Made by a program: the position numbers and the translations under genes | DNA from: Hydrangea macrophylla | Lineage: Eukaryota > Streptophyta > Magnoliopsida > Cornales > Hydrangeaceae | Assembly (NCBI GenBank): GCA_033977485.1 | Contig: CM066994.1 | Coordinates: forward strand, 49,625,155 to 49,689,154 | Reading direction: 5' to 3' | Length of the DNA: 64,000 nucleotides | Notes under the pieces: model-generated | Told to the model about the DNA's origin: nothing | What the model saw: the letters and a program-made list of their open reading frames with translations, nothing else | Databases searched by the model: none | Part shown: piece by piece, positions 1 to 11,559 of the stretch | Numbering within the stretch: position 1 is the stretch's first letter | Layout: each line of letters starts with the position of its first letter

Positions 1-1024
1 TCTCTATGATCCACTTTCATTTCTCAAACTTTCTTTTCTTTTGCTTATGTTGGAATTATATTTTTTCTTAAAATGTTTCCGAATGTGAAAATACACGTGT
101 GTGTGTGTGTGTTTAGAATACCTTCCCTCTATCTCTCTCCCTATCTCTCCCTATATCTCTCTCCCAATCTCTCTCCCTCCCATTCTTCCTCTCCTTATCT
201 CTTTCACTTCTCGTTTTCAATAAATTTCGAGTACATGAAGTTCCGTTTGGTCTAGGCATGTGTTCTATGTCAATTAGGACTTGTTTAGTCATGTATTGAA
301 GTTTAAACTCGAGAATTTAGCAAAGTTGGGAAGGTTTCGAAAAGCTGTCACAAAGCTGTCAAGTTGCTGTCAAAAAATAAAACTGCTACTGTTTTTTTTA
401 TTTTCTGCCCAAATGGTGCAGAATTGGAAAAAATATTATTAGACAAAAGTTGTGTAGAATCGAATTTTACATACACTATTGCGGACAGAATGTGAAAATT
501 TCAAATATATAGTTACTTACGGATGTTTCAAAATTCAGCAATTATCCAAAAATGGTCCTTATGCTGTCAAAGTTGCTGTCAAATAAAAACTGCTACTGTT
601 ATTTCAATTTTCTTCCCAAACGGTGTAGAAATGGAAAAAATGTCATTAGACAAAAGTTGTTCAGAATCAAATTTTACATGGACCTAGACGAACAGAATGT
701 GAGAATTTCAAAGATATAGTTACTTACAGGTGTTTTAAAATTCAGCAACTATCTAAAAATGACCTTTTATCAAATTCATTGTAACTTTTCCCTTTCTCCT
801 TGAACTAGTACTTGTTCGGATAGTCTTTTAAGTAAGTTTTCAAATGTTTTCATCTTTGTTGGACTTGTTAACATGTAAGTCCATTTTGGCTTATATGTTA
901 GTAAGTCATATTTGTAGGAATCCCCGTGGGATCCCAATGTCGCTTCCGCATTTGTGATTGAATTTTAATTCTTTTCTCTCTATCTTTTTCTCTTTCCTCG
1001 CTCTTCGGTTTCCGGGGCGTGACA
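1..1024 (+). mobile_element. 3' part of a Ty3/gypsy-type LTR, 5' end outside window
   Basis: No coding sequence is visible. The stretch ends in GGGGCGTGACA at 1024, the usual 3' end of chromovirus-type Ty3 LTRs, and holds a CT-rich tract (108-200) and an internal tandem duplication. No primer binding site follows, because a different LTR begins at once. It may be the 5' LTR of the element whose pol remnant lies at 2539-4346, but its end differs clearly from the 4347-6454 LTR, so this is not shown. Confidence 0.45.
355..770. repeat. 208 bp tandem duplication (2 units)
   Basis: Two adjacent units (355-562 and 563-770) each run from GCTGTCAA..GTTGCTGTCAA to a shared segment near TTCAGCAA(T/C)TATC. 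They align along their whole length with scattered substitutions. They lie within the probable LTR. Confidence 0.75.
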
Positions 1025-1146
1025 GATAAGTTGTGTGTTTTAGCTATAATTTGTGCAGACTATAGTTGCCGTGTGAAGAATTGAAAGATAACGATAAAAG
1101 AAAGTGCTGAATTCTAATGAAGACAATTAAAAGCTGAAATACAGAG

Positions 1147-1258
1147 CTCGATCGATTGAAGACCATTTGATCGCTCGAAGGTTCGATCGATCGGGAGAGT
1201 TCAAGGGGTCGAAGACTCCAGAAGTTCAATCGATCGAAGGATGTTCGATTGATCGAGC
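1147..1258. repeat. TCGATCGA palindrome array A, family X LTR copy 1
   Basis: Five or so copies of a TCGATCGA-like self-complementary motif separated by unrelated spacers. The array ends about 70 bp upstream of the TATA-like sequence at 1327-1334, so it occupies the promoter (U3) part of the LTR. Confidence 0.85.
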
Positions 1259-1326
1259 ATGGCTTTTATCAGATTTTACGCACATGCAGCAGAAGCGGGT
1301 TTTTAACCCTAGCATTAGGTCTCTGC

Positions 1327-1334
1327 TATATATA
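1327..1334 (+). promoter_or_regulatory. TATA-like box of family X LTR copy 1
   Basis: TATATATA follows array A. The corresponding position in the other copies also carries a TATA sequence (about 40763 in copy 2; 61706-61713 on the minus strand in copy 3). Confidence 0.5.
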
Positions 1335-1754
1335 TTCGTATTGTAAACGTCCATAAGGACGCCCACATTACTTTTATCAGTTTTTGGAGAGAGAGATAGA
1401 GAGGTTACATGTTTTTGTAGGTTTATAAGCTTGGATATTGCTTTTGGATTGGTTTGTATCTAGTTTAATCAAAGTTTATCTTTCCAGGTTACCTCTTTAT
1501 TGTTTATTTACATTCTGCACTTAGTTTAGAGTAGTATAATCTATTGAATACATAGTTTTGCATGTTAGATACGTTTATACAACTAATTTTCATAGTTTAC
1601 ATGATTAAAACACAAACAAACAAAACTTTAATGGACTTTTACGTCAAAAACACATCTGTGACACTCCAGACCATGTCTGAGTAGTCCCCAGGTTGGGAGA
1701 TCACGATGAAACCATGATCTCAGGCCTCTTCCATGCAGCAGAATAATCTCTATG

Positions 1755-1874
1755 TTCGATCGATCGAGAAATCTCGATCGATCGAAACATAGATGCAGTC
1801 GAGCGATCGAAGTCTGTTCGATCGATAGAGAGATGAAGATATTCGATCGATCGAAAGCGCGTCGATCGATCGAA
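1755..1874. repeat. TCGATCGA palindrome array B, family X LTR copy 1
   Basis: Six motif copies start at about 1755, 1774, 1799, 1817, 1842 and 1861. Spacing alternates near 19 and 25 bp. The same number, order and near-identical spacing occur in copy 3 (61231-61347), although the spacers differ in sequence. Confidence 0.88.
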
Positions 1875-2538
1875 CCCTCTTATTCTTGAGGACATTCTAT
1901 GCAGTATTCCTAGACTTTCTGTTTTACTGATTTGTTATCAAATTGTCCCAAAACGCTCAGTTTGTCAAAACAGTCTGTAAACTTTAAGCCTTGAGGCATT
2001 TTTCTTCAATATATTTTGCAAACCACCCTCAATGCTAACACCATTGTAGGTGAGAGTCTAAACTATTGTTTTAAACCGCTTTTATGTATTTCAAACTCAA
2101 TTGTGATGATATAGTCCCGGTCATGAAAGGACTATAGATTCTTTATTCTAAGAGAAATACGGAATACTGTAGAGAGTGTGCTCTGTTGAGCTTCAACGTA
2201 ATTGCATGGTAGATGGCTAGGTCGCGGTGGATTCGTGTAATCCCAACATTCCTTTTTAATTAAGAAAAACACATTTTAAATCATTGCTTTAATTCGTTAG
2301 ATAGTAATTAGTTTAATCTAGTTTAATTGATTTACTTTTAGTAGTTGTTAAACTGTGGAACTTTGTGTTCTATATTCCTTTAAAATATTAAATTTTATTT
2401 TCTGGTTTGAGATTAATCTAAGTAATTAGTTTAACACCTTCCCGATGGGATCGACCTGGACTTAACTAGACTACTACTTGCACGATTACCTACACTTGGG
2501 TATAGCACACAAGCGCACACAAAAAAATTCTCGTGTCA

Positions 2539-4346
2539 GTGTGTTTTATGCAAGGTAGCAAGGTGATTGCCTATGCCTTTAGACAGTTAAAGACACATAA
2601 AATAAATTATCAGACTCACAACCTTGAATTGGACGTGGTAATCTGAGCTTTGAATGGAGACATTACTTGGACGAGAAGAGATGTGAATTCTTTACATACC
2701 ACGAGAGTTTAAAATAATTATTCACACAATGAGATTTGAGCATGAGACAGAGGAGATGGCTAGAGTTGATGAAGGATTACGATCTTTCAATTGAGTATCA
2801 TCCGGGAAAGGCTAATGTAGTAGCCAACACTTTAATATATAAACTAGTCAGAGAAATGGAGCATTTGGAGTTAGATGTCATTCCAAAAATGAATGGTGGT
2901 TTGATGATGGTGATCATAGCTCACCCATACATCCTTGATGAGATCAAGATAGCAAAATTCAACGACTACTATTTGTCTAAAATGAGAGACGAGACACCTG
3001 TAGGGAAATGACAAAGGAGTATTGATGCTTGGAAATCGATTGTGTGTACTAAATGTAAAAGACTTGAAAGAACGATTTATAGAGGACGCATAAGATGTAC
3101 CAGAAGTTGCGAGAGAACGTTTGGTGGAGAGGCTTGAAACGGGAAGTTGCCAAATGTGTTTCAGAGTGTTCGGCTTGTCAACAAGTCAAAGCAGAGAGGC
3201 AAGTACCCGCAGGACTACTACAACCATTACCTGTGTCAGAGTGGAAATGGGATGAGAGTACAATGGACTTTATTTCCTAATTTCTGCGATCGCCTAACAA
3301 GAACGACAAGATTTGGGTTATAGTTGACCGATTGAATAAGTCATCTCAATTTCTATTGATCAAGATTACTAAACCATCTAGACTAGCGGAGTTGTATGTT
3401 AAAAAAATTATAAGACTACACGGGGTTCCAGTTGTGATTGTATCATATCGTGATAGTAGTTTTATATCGAGGTTTTGGGGAAGTTTGCAAAAGGCTATGG
3501 TTACCAAGTTGAGTTTCAGAATCGCTTTTCATCCTCAGACCGATGTACAGTCAGAGCGCAGGATTTAGACACTAGAAGATATGCTTAGACTTTGTGTTCT
3601 AGACTTTGGAAGTGATTGGGAGAACCACTTGCCGTTAATCAAATTCGCTTACCATAATGGATTTCAGTCAAGTATCGGGATGGTACCATTTAAAGCTTTA
3701 GATGGATGTAAATGTCGATCATCTGTTTGTTGGACTGAGATTGGAGAAAGAAGATTAATAGGACCTGAGATAATATAATTGACTACCGAGAAAGTGAAGC
3801 TAATCCAGGAGCGACTTAAGGTGGCTCATAGTCGTTATAATAGTTATGCGAACTCTAAATGACGGCCGATGACATTTGAGGTAGGAGACTTTGTATACTT
3901 GAGAATATCGCCTTTGAAAGACATTATTCGATTTGGAAAATAAAGGAAATTTAACCCAAGATTTCTAGGATCGTTTGAGATCTTAGAGAAAGTAGGACCG
4001 GTGGCTTATCGATTAGGCTTATCATCTGAACTGGAGCATGTGCACAATGTATTCTATGTGTCGATGTTGAGACGGTGTATGAAAGAGATGAGTAAGATCA
4101 TTGTACTGGAGCCATTACAGATCCAGGAAGACTTGACTTATATAGAGCATCCACAGTAGAGATTTTAGATCGAAAGGAACAAGTATTAAGAATGAAGACA
4201 ATTCCTATGGTTAAGGTATTATGGCTTAGTCATACCGTTGAGGAAGCGACATGGAAGACTGGGGAAGAGATGAGGAGCGAGTATCCGTATCTTTTTTACT
4301 GTTGAGGTATAAGTTGGGGATAAACTTCCTTTTTGGAAGGGAGAGT
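2539..4346 (+). pseudogene. Ty3/gypsy (chromovirus-type) RNase H-integrase remnant
   Basis: Broken reading frames in the order expected for a plant Ty3 pol. First come RNase H residues (YAFRQLKTH, then [20 protein letters not shown] at 2757-2816). Next is an integrase zinc-binding part with C..C (CSACQQVKAE near 3165), then integrase core segments including a SxRDSSF-like DDE block (about 3440) and HPQTD (about 3532), then a C-terminal part. It carries stops and frameshifts and lacks gag, protease and RT, so it is dead. The 5' side is cut by the family X LTR. A purine-rich tract (GGAAGGGAGAG) precedes the LTR at 4347. Confidence 0.85.
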
Positions 4347-6454
4347 TGTCACACCCGTCCCAGGGAAATAATCGTTGTAATTACACAACTGTTTTCTTGA
4401 ATTATTAATATTGATTAATAATAATTGAGATGGAGTTGACTATGGGTCAACGGTGGGTGTCAGTCAAGGATAGAGAAAGTTGGTAATTCATGAGGAGCAT
4501 GACATGATTAAATGGCATCTATGTATATTGAATGTTATTTGAAATATCTGGTATATGTGAATAGAAAATATACATGTGTAGTGTAATTTCTGTTAGTTTT
4601 GATCTTGATAAAGATCAATTAGAACGAATTAGAGATAACCAATGTAAATATGTTGCATAAAAGGTAGGTTATCTAGAGTTTCCACGAAAATAGGTTTCGG
4701 AACGTAATTTTGGACCCAAACAGGACTTAGACAAAAACTTTTAAAATTTATAGTTATCACTCGTCAGTCAATGAATTAGACGGTTAAGACGTTTTCGGGG
4801 GATCATTAGAAATTTTGAGAACTCATGGGGAGGTAAACACGATTTTGAAAAGAGTGTTAAAGATATTTTTCATAAATATCCAAAAACAAAATATCTTAGA
4901 GAAAGAGAGAGAAAAGGGAGATTTTATTCCCACGAGCTTCACGACCCCGATCGACGACCTTCCATCTGTTAGTTTTTTCCCAGATTTCATATAAGGACTC
5001 CTCAATGTAAGACCTTCGTTTTGATACTACATAGGCCATGTTTGGTTAAGTTTTACAAAAATCCTAATTCTACAAATTTGAAAAAAAAAACATGTAAATC
5101 CCTGTAGGATTCACTTGTAATCAGAGATTCGGCGTAGAATCGAACTACTACTGCTTTCCTCAAAGTTATAGGAACATAGCACGAGGTATTAATTCTGAAC
5201 CTATATAATATAGGGAATTTCGGATGTTTTAGATATCATATATGATATTGTGATCCGAGAAAAACTCATATGTTAATCTAGGCTCGTTAATTTTACTGCG
5301 AGTACAGATGAAAAGCATGGTGATATGTTTATGTGAGCATGCTAAGTGACTATGCGGGTCAAAGGGGAGTTTGGTACAAGTTCATGCCGGGGTTCGCCTC
5401 TCGATGTTTGAGAGTTATAGTAGCGACGACTACTTGCTTGATTTGGGAACCGGCCCTGCCAGAGCTGTTTGGTGCAATGGTAGATAGACTTTGGGCCATT
5501 GGCATCGCGGTTGATAGACTTTGGCTTGCTGATATACTGAATGAATGTGTGTCCCTCTCCCTAGAGACTAAATTATGTGGTTAAGATGTTTAAAAAATAA
5601 ATTACCATATATGCATATGTTTAGAATTGTGCACTGAGCATATAGTTGAGCAGTGAAGACTTACTTCATTGCAGGTGATAAGAAGAAAAGCAAGAAGAGT
5701 GAGGCCAATGGGACGACGGGAGTGTCCTTGTACCTATTTTTGCCTATTCCATTCCAATGTTGTAATATTTGTTCCAAGGAATTAGAACTATGTTTTGTTT
5801 AACTTGGAAATCCCGGGATGGATTCGTAGTACTGTAATTCGTAGTAAAACTCTTGTAATTATGTGTAGTAAGGTTGTATTATAGTTATGATCTTATCGAG
5901 TTTGGCATGTGTGGTTAACCCCTAAATGAGATTGAACAACCTTGGTATAGGAATTTGGCAGAATGTGCTGTACTTGGCAAAATAGTCAATTGGTCTCGGG
6001 GTCTAGTCGACTAGACACACTATTTAACGAGAGATCCCTTTCAGTTTTTAGGAAACCAGTCGACTGGTTTGGTAACAAGCGATTGGAAACTGCACCTAAA
6101 AACAGACATTTTGTTGGATCTCGTCCAGTCGACTGGACGGATACCGGTCAATTGGAAATCAAACCTCCAGTCGATTGGGTTCCTGACACAGTCGACTGGA
6201 TTGGGTGGTTGAGCTTTACTGTTTTTCTGAAATGCCAGAGCAGTCGACTAGGTTCCCAACACAGTCGACTGGAATGCTGCTTTTCAAAATGGATTGTTTC
6301 CTTAAATGTTTTAAATGGGAAAATCTTTTTATAATTCTGATTTTAATGAAATCCACTTATATTATTCCGCTGCTATGAACTTTAATTGAATTGGATGAGC
6401 CTTGGTGGCGTGCCATGTGTTCTATATCCGCGCATAGTGGGATGGATCGTAACA
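4347..6454 (+). mobile_element. 3' LTR of the chromovirus-type Ty3 element
   Basis: The LTR starts TGTCACACCCG directly after the purine tract and ends GGATCGTAACA, giving 2108 bp. It shows the same succession of sub-sequences as the solo LTR at 22965-25114: an AAAGAGAGAGAAAAGGGAGA-like block, a 'gtttgg(t/a)taag' block, a palindrome array, and a 'GGTGG(C/T)GTGCCA(T/C)GTG' block near the end. No coding region is recognised inside. Confidence 0.75.
5984..6274. repeat. AGTCGACT palindrome array in Ty3 LTR
   Basis: About ten copies of a CCAGTCGACTGG-like self-complementary motif, some degraded to GTCAATTGG or GCGATTGG, separated by 15-60 bp spacers. The array lies 180-470 bp before the LTR 3' end, the same relative place as the TCGACCGGTCGA array in the 22965-25114 LTR. 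Confidence 0.85.
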
Positions 6455-7267
6455 AATATGTTGCCCAATATAAATAGGAAACATAATTTCCTAACAACTT
6501 ATCCTTTCTGAAAATATAACAAAGTGAAATTCAAAGCATATGATGGTATTTTAAATGGAGTTTCTAACTTCATTGTGCATAGCTTTGTGTGATTAAATGG
6601 AATTTTCAATTCCACTTAAATGAATCACAAGGGTATTATTACCCAATTTGAATTCTATGAATCTACCATTTTAACGAATTATAAATTCCATCTAAAAAGA
6701 AAATTTGGATTCTGTGAATCCACCATTTTACGGAATTCTAAATTCCATCTAAAAAGCAAAAAAAAAAAAAAATTAAATGGATTCCATGAATCCACCATTT
6801 TTTTTAGGAATCCTTGATTCTATTTAAAACCAATAAGTTGTTACTACAACTTGGTCCATGGTGAATTAACTTTAATAAAATTGGGGAGTATTTATTTTTA
6901 TTAAAACTCTGGACTTCAAACTAAAGTCCCCAATCAATGGTGTTCCAAAGACCACATTTTATTTTGATTAAATTTTGGACTTCAAGTTTTCTATCAAAGA
7001 TCTTCCAAAGACCTCAAAAAATAACAAAGATGACCAAAATACAAATTTGGGTTAATTCAGACCAAAAAATCGATTCTATTCCTAAATTTATATTTTAAAT
7101 GAAACGAGTCATTCACTCGTAAATTTAAGTTCTTTATTTGAACTACGTTTGCTTGATTCCATTTTTAATGGATATTTAAGAAACCTAGACATTAAAATAG
7201 GTGCAGTCACAAAATTCGCACGAATTTCTCAAGTTCGCAATTATGAAATTCATATGCAAGTCATACG

Positions 7268-7304
<37 letters not shown>

Positions 7305-7953
7305 TTAAATTAAATGATGCCTTGTACTCATCAATTCAATGGGTCATATACCCATGGTCAAATAAAATGATCTTTGTACTCATCAATTCAATGGGTCATA
7401 GGCCAATAGCTAAATTAAATAAGCCTTGTACTCATCATCAATCAATGTGTCATATATCCACAGTCAAATTAAATCAGTTCTTAAAGACTACTATTGACTT
7501 GATTCTAATTTGGATATGTAGTCCGATTCCAACACAATAAACTAAATGACTTTTAGACTCATAAAGAAATATCAAGGTCATCTACCTTTGGTATCAATTT
7601 TTAAAAAAATAAATAAAATCAAATGCTTTTAGGTTGTACGCCCACTTAAAATATGGGTTAATATTAGTATTATATCCCTACACAATAGGAATAAGAAGCA
7701 ATAGACCATTGAGTTCAAAACGATTTGTATCAAGTCCCTTCCTTTTTTCTATGTCCCAAAGTACCCTTGTAGGTCAAGTTGGTCAACATCCTTCCTAAAG
7801 ATAACCTTTCATGATTGATTCTTCCCCAAATTTTTGTCCTAAATTTAGTCTTCCAAAATTGGAAATTCTGAAATTGACCATAAACATACATAACTTCCAG
7901 CAACAATTCATTTACAAATAAATTATAGAATTTCATGGTTCTCTTCCTATTAT

Positions 7954-7955
<2 letters not shown>
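6455..7955. repeat. Repeat-rich stretch without recognised gene
   Basis: Contains three diverged units of about 58-72 bp (6650-6835, each with a GAATCYACCATTTT core), a run of 36 C (7268-7303), and three units of about 60 bp (7304-7480, core CTCATCAATTCAATGGGTCA). The short open frames follow the repeat units and look non-coding. Confidence 0.6.
7268..7303. repeat. Poly-C homopolymer (36 C)
   Basis: An uninterrupted C tract directly upstream of the 60 bp tandem repeats. This is far longer than normal in AT-rich plant DNA. It may be a real quadruplex-forming tract or an assembly artefact. Confidence 0.9.

Positions 7956-7986
<31 letters not shown>
7956..7986. repeat. (GA)n microsatellite
   Basis: About fifteen uninterrupted GA dinucleotides. 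Confidence 0.95.
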
Positions 7987-7988
<2 letters not shown>

Positions 7989-8006
7989 GGCCATATGCAT
8001 CTTTAC

Positions 8007-8094
8007 GAGTTTGAAATCTTCCAGAGTGATGCCTTTCTTCTTATCTAGGGCATGCACAACATCAGTCTCTTCTTGGTCCATAAGACGTTTGCTT
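8007..8094 (-). CDS. Possible orphan exon, function not recognised
   Basis: On the minus strand an open 88 bp segment lies between an acceptor-like site (T-rich tract then TTTAAG) and a donor-like GTAAAG. It encodes a charged peptide containing KRLMDQEETDVVHALDKKKG followed by ITLEDF. The residue composition looks protein-like, but I do not recognise a family and see no neighbouring exons. It may be a gene fragment carried by a transposon or chance. Confidence 0.22.
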
Positions 8095-8269
8095 CTTAAA
8101 CGAATCATTAAAAAAAAAAGTTTAGGTGAGGAGTTCAACATTTTTCGTGAAGAATTCGACGTGCAAAGGGATCGTGCCGGGATTCTTATGCTTGATTATT
8201 GATATAGTCAACATGGGGAAGAAAAGTAAGATATTGGTGTAATTAGGGTCCTTTGAGACTATGATTTAT

Positions 8270-9140
8270 GATGTTCCCACTTTAAAAGCACATTCTTTTT
8301 TATGAAATTCATAGAGTTTAATTTCCATGAAACTAAGTTTCTTCTAAGAGTATTCGTGAAATTTTCCCATTGATTCCTTATATTGTTAGCTTCTTGTCAA
8401 ATTTTTCGTTAAATTCACTCAATTGTGTGTGTATTGTTAAATTTACCCAGTATTCGTGAAATTTTGTGATTGCCTTGTCAAATACTATTTTGGTGTTCTT
8501 CATGGTTTGCCTTATCAGGGATTTCGTAGAAACAACCAAAAATACAGGTTGGTTGTGAAATTTACATGTGGTCGTAAAGTAGTAAAATTCACTATTTAAC
8601 ATCGGGGGGCTACAGTTCTATATGTGAAATTCACAGACCTAACAACACAATAAATTGGAAATATGGTGGGATTCAAATAGTATAATTGTGAATTTCACAA
8701 ATGTCAACACCTTAATAACCTTTATCTGCTGAGACGCTTCTAAAGGCCTGAAAACTTATTAATAAAACATTGTTGGGAAATTCACAATTCACAAAATGCA
8801 CTTACCCCATTACTTAGTTGTTTAATTTCTAAACTACACAATCCAACTAGAGAAAAATGGTGTTTGATATAAATTGTGAACTTCTCAAACCTAGTATAAA
8901 GTTATACAAATGCGAATGTGAATGTAGTTATCTATTTAAATGGCTTAATAACCTAATATAATCAGAATAATGTGTTTTGTGAATTTCACAAGTCTCACTT
9001 ATGTGACTTATAATCCAAAATTTTTTTGCTTGATATACCACCAGCTTATTTTGTGAATTTCACAAGTCTCACTTGTGGGACTTATAAACCATTTTTTTGG
9101 CTTGATGTACCAACATATTGTTTGTGAATTTCACAAGTAA
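8270..9140. repeat. Dispersed GTGAATTTCAC near-palindromes
   Basis: About a dozen copies of GTGAAATT, AATTTCAC or the full TTGTGAATTTCACAA occur over 870 bp. The last three (about 8980, 9050, 9122) share flanks such as AAGTCTCACTT and TTGCTTGAT, so they form a degenerate tandem repeat of about 70 bp. Confidence 0.6.
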
Positions 9141-9313
9141 AATAATGACCAAAAAAATTGATGATGATCTTATTGTTTCAAGTTGGGCATAATGATTGCT
9201 GTAGAAATATATTGTCTAACATGTATGTAATTAATAGAGATAATAAATACCTTAATGCAGGGGTCAATGATTGAAGGAATTATAAGTACACTCTTTGAAC
9301 ACTAGGAGAAGAG

Positions 9314-9469
9314 TAATGATAGGCACACAACGAATTGCACAAACGTGCAGCATATGGTTGGACCTTGTGCTGAAAAGCCTATGCACACCTTTTTGTGTGT
9401 ACAAGTTTTTCAACACAAGGTCCAACACTGTGTTGCACGTTTGTGCAATTCGTTGTGCACCTATCATTA
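9314..9469. repeat. Long inverted repeat (hairpin), arms about 70 bp
   Basis: The left arm from TAATGATAGG (9314) is matched by its reverse complement ending CCTATCATTA (9469). Shared blocks are CACAACGAATTGCACAAACG and TTGGACCTTGTG, with a short loop near 9390. Because of this symmetry similar peptides read from both strands, which is a by-product of the palindrome and not evidence of coding. It could be a foldback MITE or a small-RNA-producing hairpin. Confidence 0.85.
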
Positions 9470-10932
9470 TTGCAAGGAGAAACCCAGAAAAATCACCACA
9501 AAATGTGATAAAAGGGCCGCATGGATTAAGGGGAGTAATGAATGTAATTAGTCTCACATTCAATATCTTTAGGAAAAAAAAAACATCACATTCAATATAA
9601 ATCACATTGTGGAAAATCTGGAGTTAAAAGACCAAATTAAGTAGAGCATTAAGTCACTGATTTACTGCATATATGCTGTATATATATACATATATATCTT
9701 ACAAAGTATAAATAAGGGTATTCAGGGAACAAATAAAATTATTAACCATGATTAGGTGTATTAACTAGGATCCTAGGGATCTAGTATTAAATAAAGATAT
9801 TTGGTGTCCTTTATCCATGAAAGTACATGGATGGGGGATTTAATGGCAATTGTCTAAAATATTAAGAGTCACACACATGCTTAATAAAATTTAATTAGCG
9901 TCAACAAATTTTGGAAATGTTTTTGGTGGGAAAAAAATGGAAAGTCACTAAACGAGTTTTGGTTTTTCGTTTTCTGAAGAAAAAAAAAAATCAGAATAGA
10001 AAACTGAAAACCACAACGCTATCAAACAAACCCTTAGTTTTTAGATACAAACATTGCTGTATCAAGCATGTTTTTTGTTTTTCATTTCTTTGTTTTTTGT
10101 TTTGTTTTGTTTTTTTTTTTTTTGTAAAAAATGAAAAAGAAGAAGAAGTAAAGTTGTTTTCATTTCCAGAATTTGGAAAGCTGAAATCTGGAAACCATAT
10201 GAGTCACTATGTGATTCGTTCTCCGTTTATTTACTTTCTTATTTCTCGCTGAAGTTTTGTCAGGAATTTCCGTTTCAACAGCCACAGCTGGCTTTATTAG
10301 TCTGGATTCAGTTTATTTGCAGTATGATTTAGATCAGTCCAACAAATTTGATTTTGTTTAGCAAATGTAATCCAAGAAGCTACATGCCTGTACCACACCA
10401 ATTAAAGTTATTAGCAGTCTGGCACATGCGATACTTGTGCAATGGGTTAAATTTGTTATGAATTCATAAAGCTTAAGCATTTAAAAACATTAAATCCATC
10501 CAATATTCACAAAAGAGCACACTAACTAATAGACTTTGCATCCTCATCCCATAGGAATATCAAACACATATAATTTCAGTTGTTTGAGCGTGTGTAATCC
10601 ACAAGCCCTCAAACATAGAATTTGTAGTAGATTGAGATGAATTCCCAAAACACTTACAAATTGCAATGGTATTGAAAATTTTTAGGGGAGTGTTAATGTT
10701 TCTACTCCAACTGTATTAGTGACAACTAATTGCTCCTATAGTCTAACGACTGAATTGGATTAAAATGAGCCTACCAGTTTCTACACTAATATGGCGTGAC
10801 AGCAGTGATTGTAGCGAGGTTGTGCATAAAGAATAGATTTTTTTTTTTATAACAAAAAAGTTCATTGACAAGCTAGTTTTGCAAATTTTTGATACTTGTA
10901 CTGTTGTTGTATATGCCAGAACGGGACACGTT
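9470..10932. other. No gene recognised
   Basis: AT-rich sequence with poly-T and poly-A tracts (for example around 10110) and a short TA run at about 9680. Nothing else supported was seen. Confidence 0.5.
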
Positions 10933-11306
10933 CAGGGGCGGAACCAATAAGGGTCAAAGGGAGGGTTCAAGCCCCCTAGACTTTTGAAAATTATAGATTA
11001 GCCTTGAAAGTAATTATTTCTACCGTTAAGCTCCCTTAAAAATTATTAAAGCCAACCACCCACCTCCCCCACCATATTATAAAATTATCATAATAAGCCC
11101 CCTCTATCTTATGCTTTTGTGTTAATTATAAAAGCTTATCCTCTCTCTTATGTTTTTGTGATAATTTTTATAGCATAAGTTTATATCATCTATTCAAAAT
11201 ATACACAAAATATGCATAAATAGGTCCAAAAAAAAAATATCGGGGCAGCCCCGTATACTTTTGTTTCTATCAAACCCCCTAGATTGATTTTTTAGATCCG
11301 CCTTTG
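10933..11306. mobile_element. hAT-type MITE (374 bp)
   Basis: The left end is CAGGGGCGGAACCA. The right end, read on the other strand, is CAAAGGCGGATCTA. Flanks GACACGTT (10925-10932) and AACACGTG (11307-11314) match at 6 of 8 bases, fitting a decayed 8 bp duplication. There is no transposase. Its ends match the better preserved copy at 13132-13677. Confidence 0.65.
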
Positions 11307-11559
11307 AACACGTGACGTTATTACTAGCTTATAGCAGACTCGCTATGCACGAGTACGAAAAAACTCCACAACAAATTTACTTCGTCATCAATCTAAAAAC
11401 AAGACTTGAAACATTTTTTGGAGGATGTGATGATTATTCACCCATATATATATTTGGGAAGCACCCAGTTATATATATAGAGTCTAAAATTGTAGAATAC
11501 TATTTAGATATCAGTGTCTTCCACTCAGCTAATTAAAGGTTTTTAGCAGGAGAGGTTGA

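Larger units (their letters stand above)
1025..2538 (+). mobile_element. Family X LTR, copy 1 (5'-truncated)
   Basis: This stretch is homologous to the reverse complement of the solo LTR at 60600-62213 and to 40254-41626 plus 54061-54133. Shared landmarks are the block GGGATCGACCTGGACTT (about 2448), a phrase around ATGATATAGTCCCG, and the terminus TCGTGTCA at 2538. The first about 150 bp of the other copies is missing. It interrupts the RNase H region of a Ty3 pol remnant that resumes at 2539. It has a TATA-like sequence and two palindrome arrays. Confidence 0.78.

Noticed and set aside
1..6454. One intact Ty3 element from 1 to 6454
   Set aside because: The LTR end at 1024 and the 3' LTR at 4347-6454 are too different, and gag, protease and RT are missing.
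9264..9605. Overlapping open frames on both strands encoding similar peptides
   Set aside because: They arise from the hairpin at 9314-9469, which reads alike on both strands; no family is recognised.
9911..10252. 113-codon frame
   Set aside because: Driven by A- and T-runs (Lys/Phe-rich), no domain, and no splice context.
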